DNA of 64,000 nt from Cupriavidus necator A5-1. GTDB taxonomy: Bacteria; Pseudomonadota; Gammaproteobacteria; Burkholderiales; Burkholderiaceae. The notes under the pieces were generated by a model. It saw only the letters and a list, made by a program, of their open reading frames with translations. It did not search any database and was not told where the DNA came from. The DNA is taken from NCBI RefSeq assembly GCF_000744095.1, contig NZ_JQLI01000001.1, positions 310,001 through 374,000 of the forward strand, written 5' to 3'. Positions 63,199-64,000 of this stretch are shown here, piece by piece (the stretch's first letter is position 1; each line of letters begins with the position of its first letter). Position numbers and translations under genes: made by a program.

Positions 63199-64000
63199 AT
63201 GCCCAAGCCCCCCATGACGATACGCATGATCAAAGACGTGTTACGACTCAAGCACGAGTCCGGACTGTCGCACGCCAGCATTGCCGCGGCGCTGCAAGTT
63301 TCCAAGGGCGTGGTGTCCAAGTATGTGTCGCTGGCCGCTGAGGCCGGACTGGCATGGGACCAGCTACGCGACCTCGACGAGGCGGCGATCGCCGCCCGCC
63401 TGCTGCCCAGCGCACGCAACAGCGCCTACGTGTCGCCGGACTATGCCCGCATCCATCAGGACCTGCGCCGCAAGGGCGTCACGCTGACCCTGCTGTGGCA
63501 GGAATATGTCGAGGCGCATCCCGGCGGCAAGACCTACCGGCACACGCAATTCTGCGAGCGCTACCACGCCTGGGCTAAGAGCCTGAAGCGCTCAATGCGC
63601 CAAACTCACAAGGCCGGTGAGAAGCTGTTCGTCGACTATGCCGGACCGACCATCGCCGTAGCCGACGGCGGCCGCGCCCACGTGTTTGTGGCGGCGCTCG
63701 GCGCTTCGAGCTTCACCTTCGCATGCGCCACGCCGCGCGAGACGATGGTGGACTGGATTGCCTCGATGGTGCGTGCCCTGACCTTTATCGGCGGCAGCCC
63801 TGAACTGATCGTCCCAGACAACCCGCGCGCCTTGATTGCCAATGCCGACCGTTATGAGCCGCGTGCTAACGAGACGGTGCTCGACTTCGCGCGCCATTAC
63901 GGCACCTCGGTGCTCCCTGCCCGCGCACGGCGTCCGCAGGACAAGGCGAAGGTCGAGGTGGCAGTACAGATCGTCGAGCGCTGGATCCTGGCCAGACTGC
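63199..64000 (+). CDS. istA: IS21-family transposase IstA, N-terminal part (cut by window edge)
   Basis: 267 codons open to the window end. It begins MPKPPMTIRMIKDVLRLKHESG and has the HTH LSHASIAAALQVSKGVVSKYV, then the linker LRRKGVTLTLLWQEYVEAHPGG and YRHTQFCERYHAWAKSLKRSMRQTHKAGEKLFVDYAG with the first catalytic Asp of the DDE domain (FVDYAG), and LIVPDNPRALI with the second. GGAG lies 5 bases before ATG 63199. The ATPase gene istB should follow beyond the window. Confidence 0.92.
   Translation, partial: MPKPPMTIRMIKDVLRLKHESGLSHASIAAALQVSKGVVSKYVSLAAEAGLAWDQLRDLDEAAIAARLLPSARNSAYVSPDYARIHQDLRRKGVTLTLLWQEYVEAHPGGKTYRHTQFCERYHAWAKSLKRSMRQTHKAGEKLFVDYAGPTIAVADGGRAHVFVAALGASSFTFACATPRETMVDWIASMVRALTFIGGSPELIVPDNPRALIANADRYEPRANETVLDFARHYGTSVLPARARRPQDKAKVEVAVQIVERWILARL

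Overview
The window looks like accessory DNA of a beta-proteobacterium of the order Burkholderiales, most likely Cupriavidus or a close relative on a secondary chromosome or megaplasmid. The grounds are the GC-rich coding DNA, three separate Bug/TctC-type solute receptors, LysR-controlled catabolic clusters, and a RIT (recombinase-in-trio) element of the kind known from Cupriavidus. I see no rRNA, tRNA, CRISPR array or replication origin.

Layout. Positions 1-1403 (minus strand) hold a cytochrome b561-type gene running off the edge, a PepSY remnant and a Bug receptor. A BKACE-type beta-keto acid cleavage enzyme is at 2902, an IS630 scrap at 3735 and a lactate permease at 4541-6355. A minus-strand stress/detoxification group lies at 7521-9665 (tautomerase, Ohr, an SDR lacking its catalytic Tyr). 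Positions 9.7-14.3 kb are eroded: a (GA)20 tract, a frameshifted integrase, a small membrane protein, an intact Rieske oxygenase and a broken receiver-like gene. At 15.2-19.5 kb are a GH25 muramidase, a lipoprotein alpha/beta hydrolase and a catalase-like heme protein flanked by two copies of a 52-bp repeat.

Positions 19.9-25.1 kb form a catabolic cluster: LacI regulator, FAD oxidoreductase, IlvD/Edd dehydratase, Bug receptor. After a run of remnants (Tn3 transposase, lipoprotein, cytochrome c), 28.5-31.3 kb is a compact sulfur-stress operon (ArsR-rhodanese fusion, persulfide dioxygenase-like MBL protein, MFS exporter) whose promoter suggests a leaderless mRNA. A CzcA remnant follows, then a 950-residue protein combining a RelE-like N-terminus, a UvrD-type helicase and an ankyrin segment. 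That is my best candidate for an undescribed, defense-like system.

Positions 36.1-38.7 kb contain a deleted IS630 copy split by an IS1111-type IS110 element, sitting at the start codon of a broken mmsA. At 38.8-42.8 kb an M81 metallopeptidase and an MFS transporter face a LysR regulator. At 42.9-47.2 kb are a second truncated IS630, two YhcG-like PD-(D/E)xK nuclease genes (one broken, one intact) and a second IS110. At 48.7-54.8 kb a minus-strand catabolic operon (SDR, Bug receptor, aldehyde dehydrogenase, cupin, broken MFS joined to a LutC fragment) faces its LysR regulator. A toxin-antitoxin pair with a frameshifted PIN toxin is at 55.4-56.4 kb. An IS66 element at 56.6-62.8 kb has its tnpC split by a complete RIT element. 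The window ends inside an IS21 istA.

The intact genes are mostly uptake and breakdown of organic acids and sulfur or peroxide defense. The many frameshifted, truncated and nested pieces show a region that has gained and lost DNA repeatedly.
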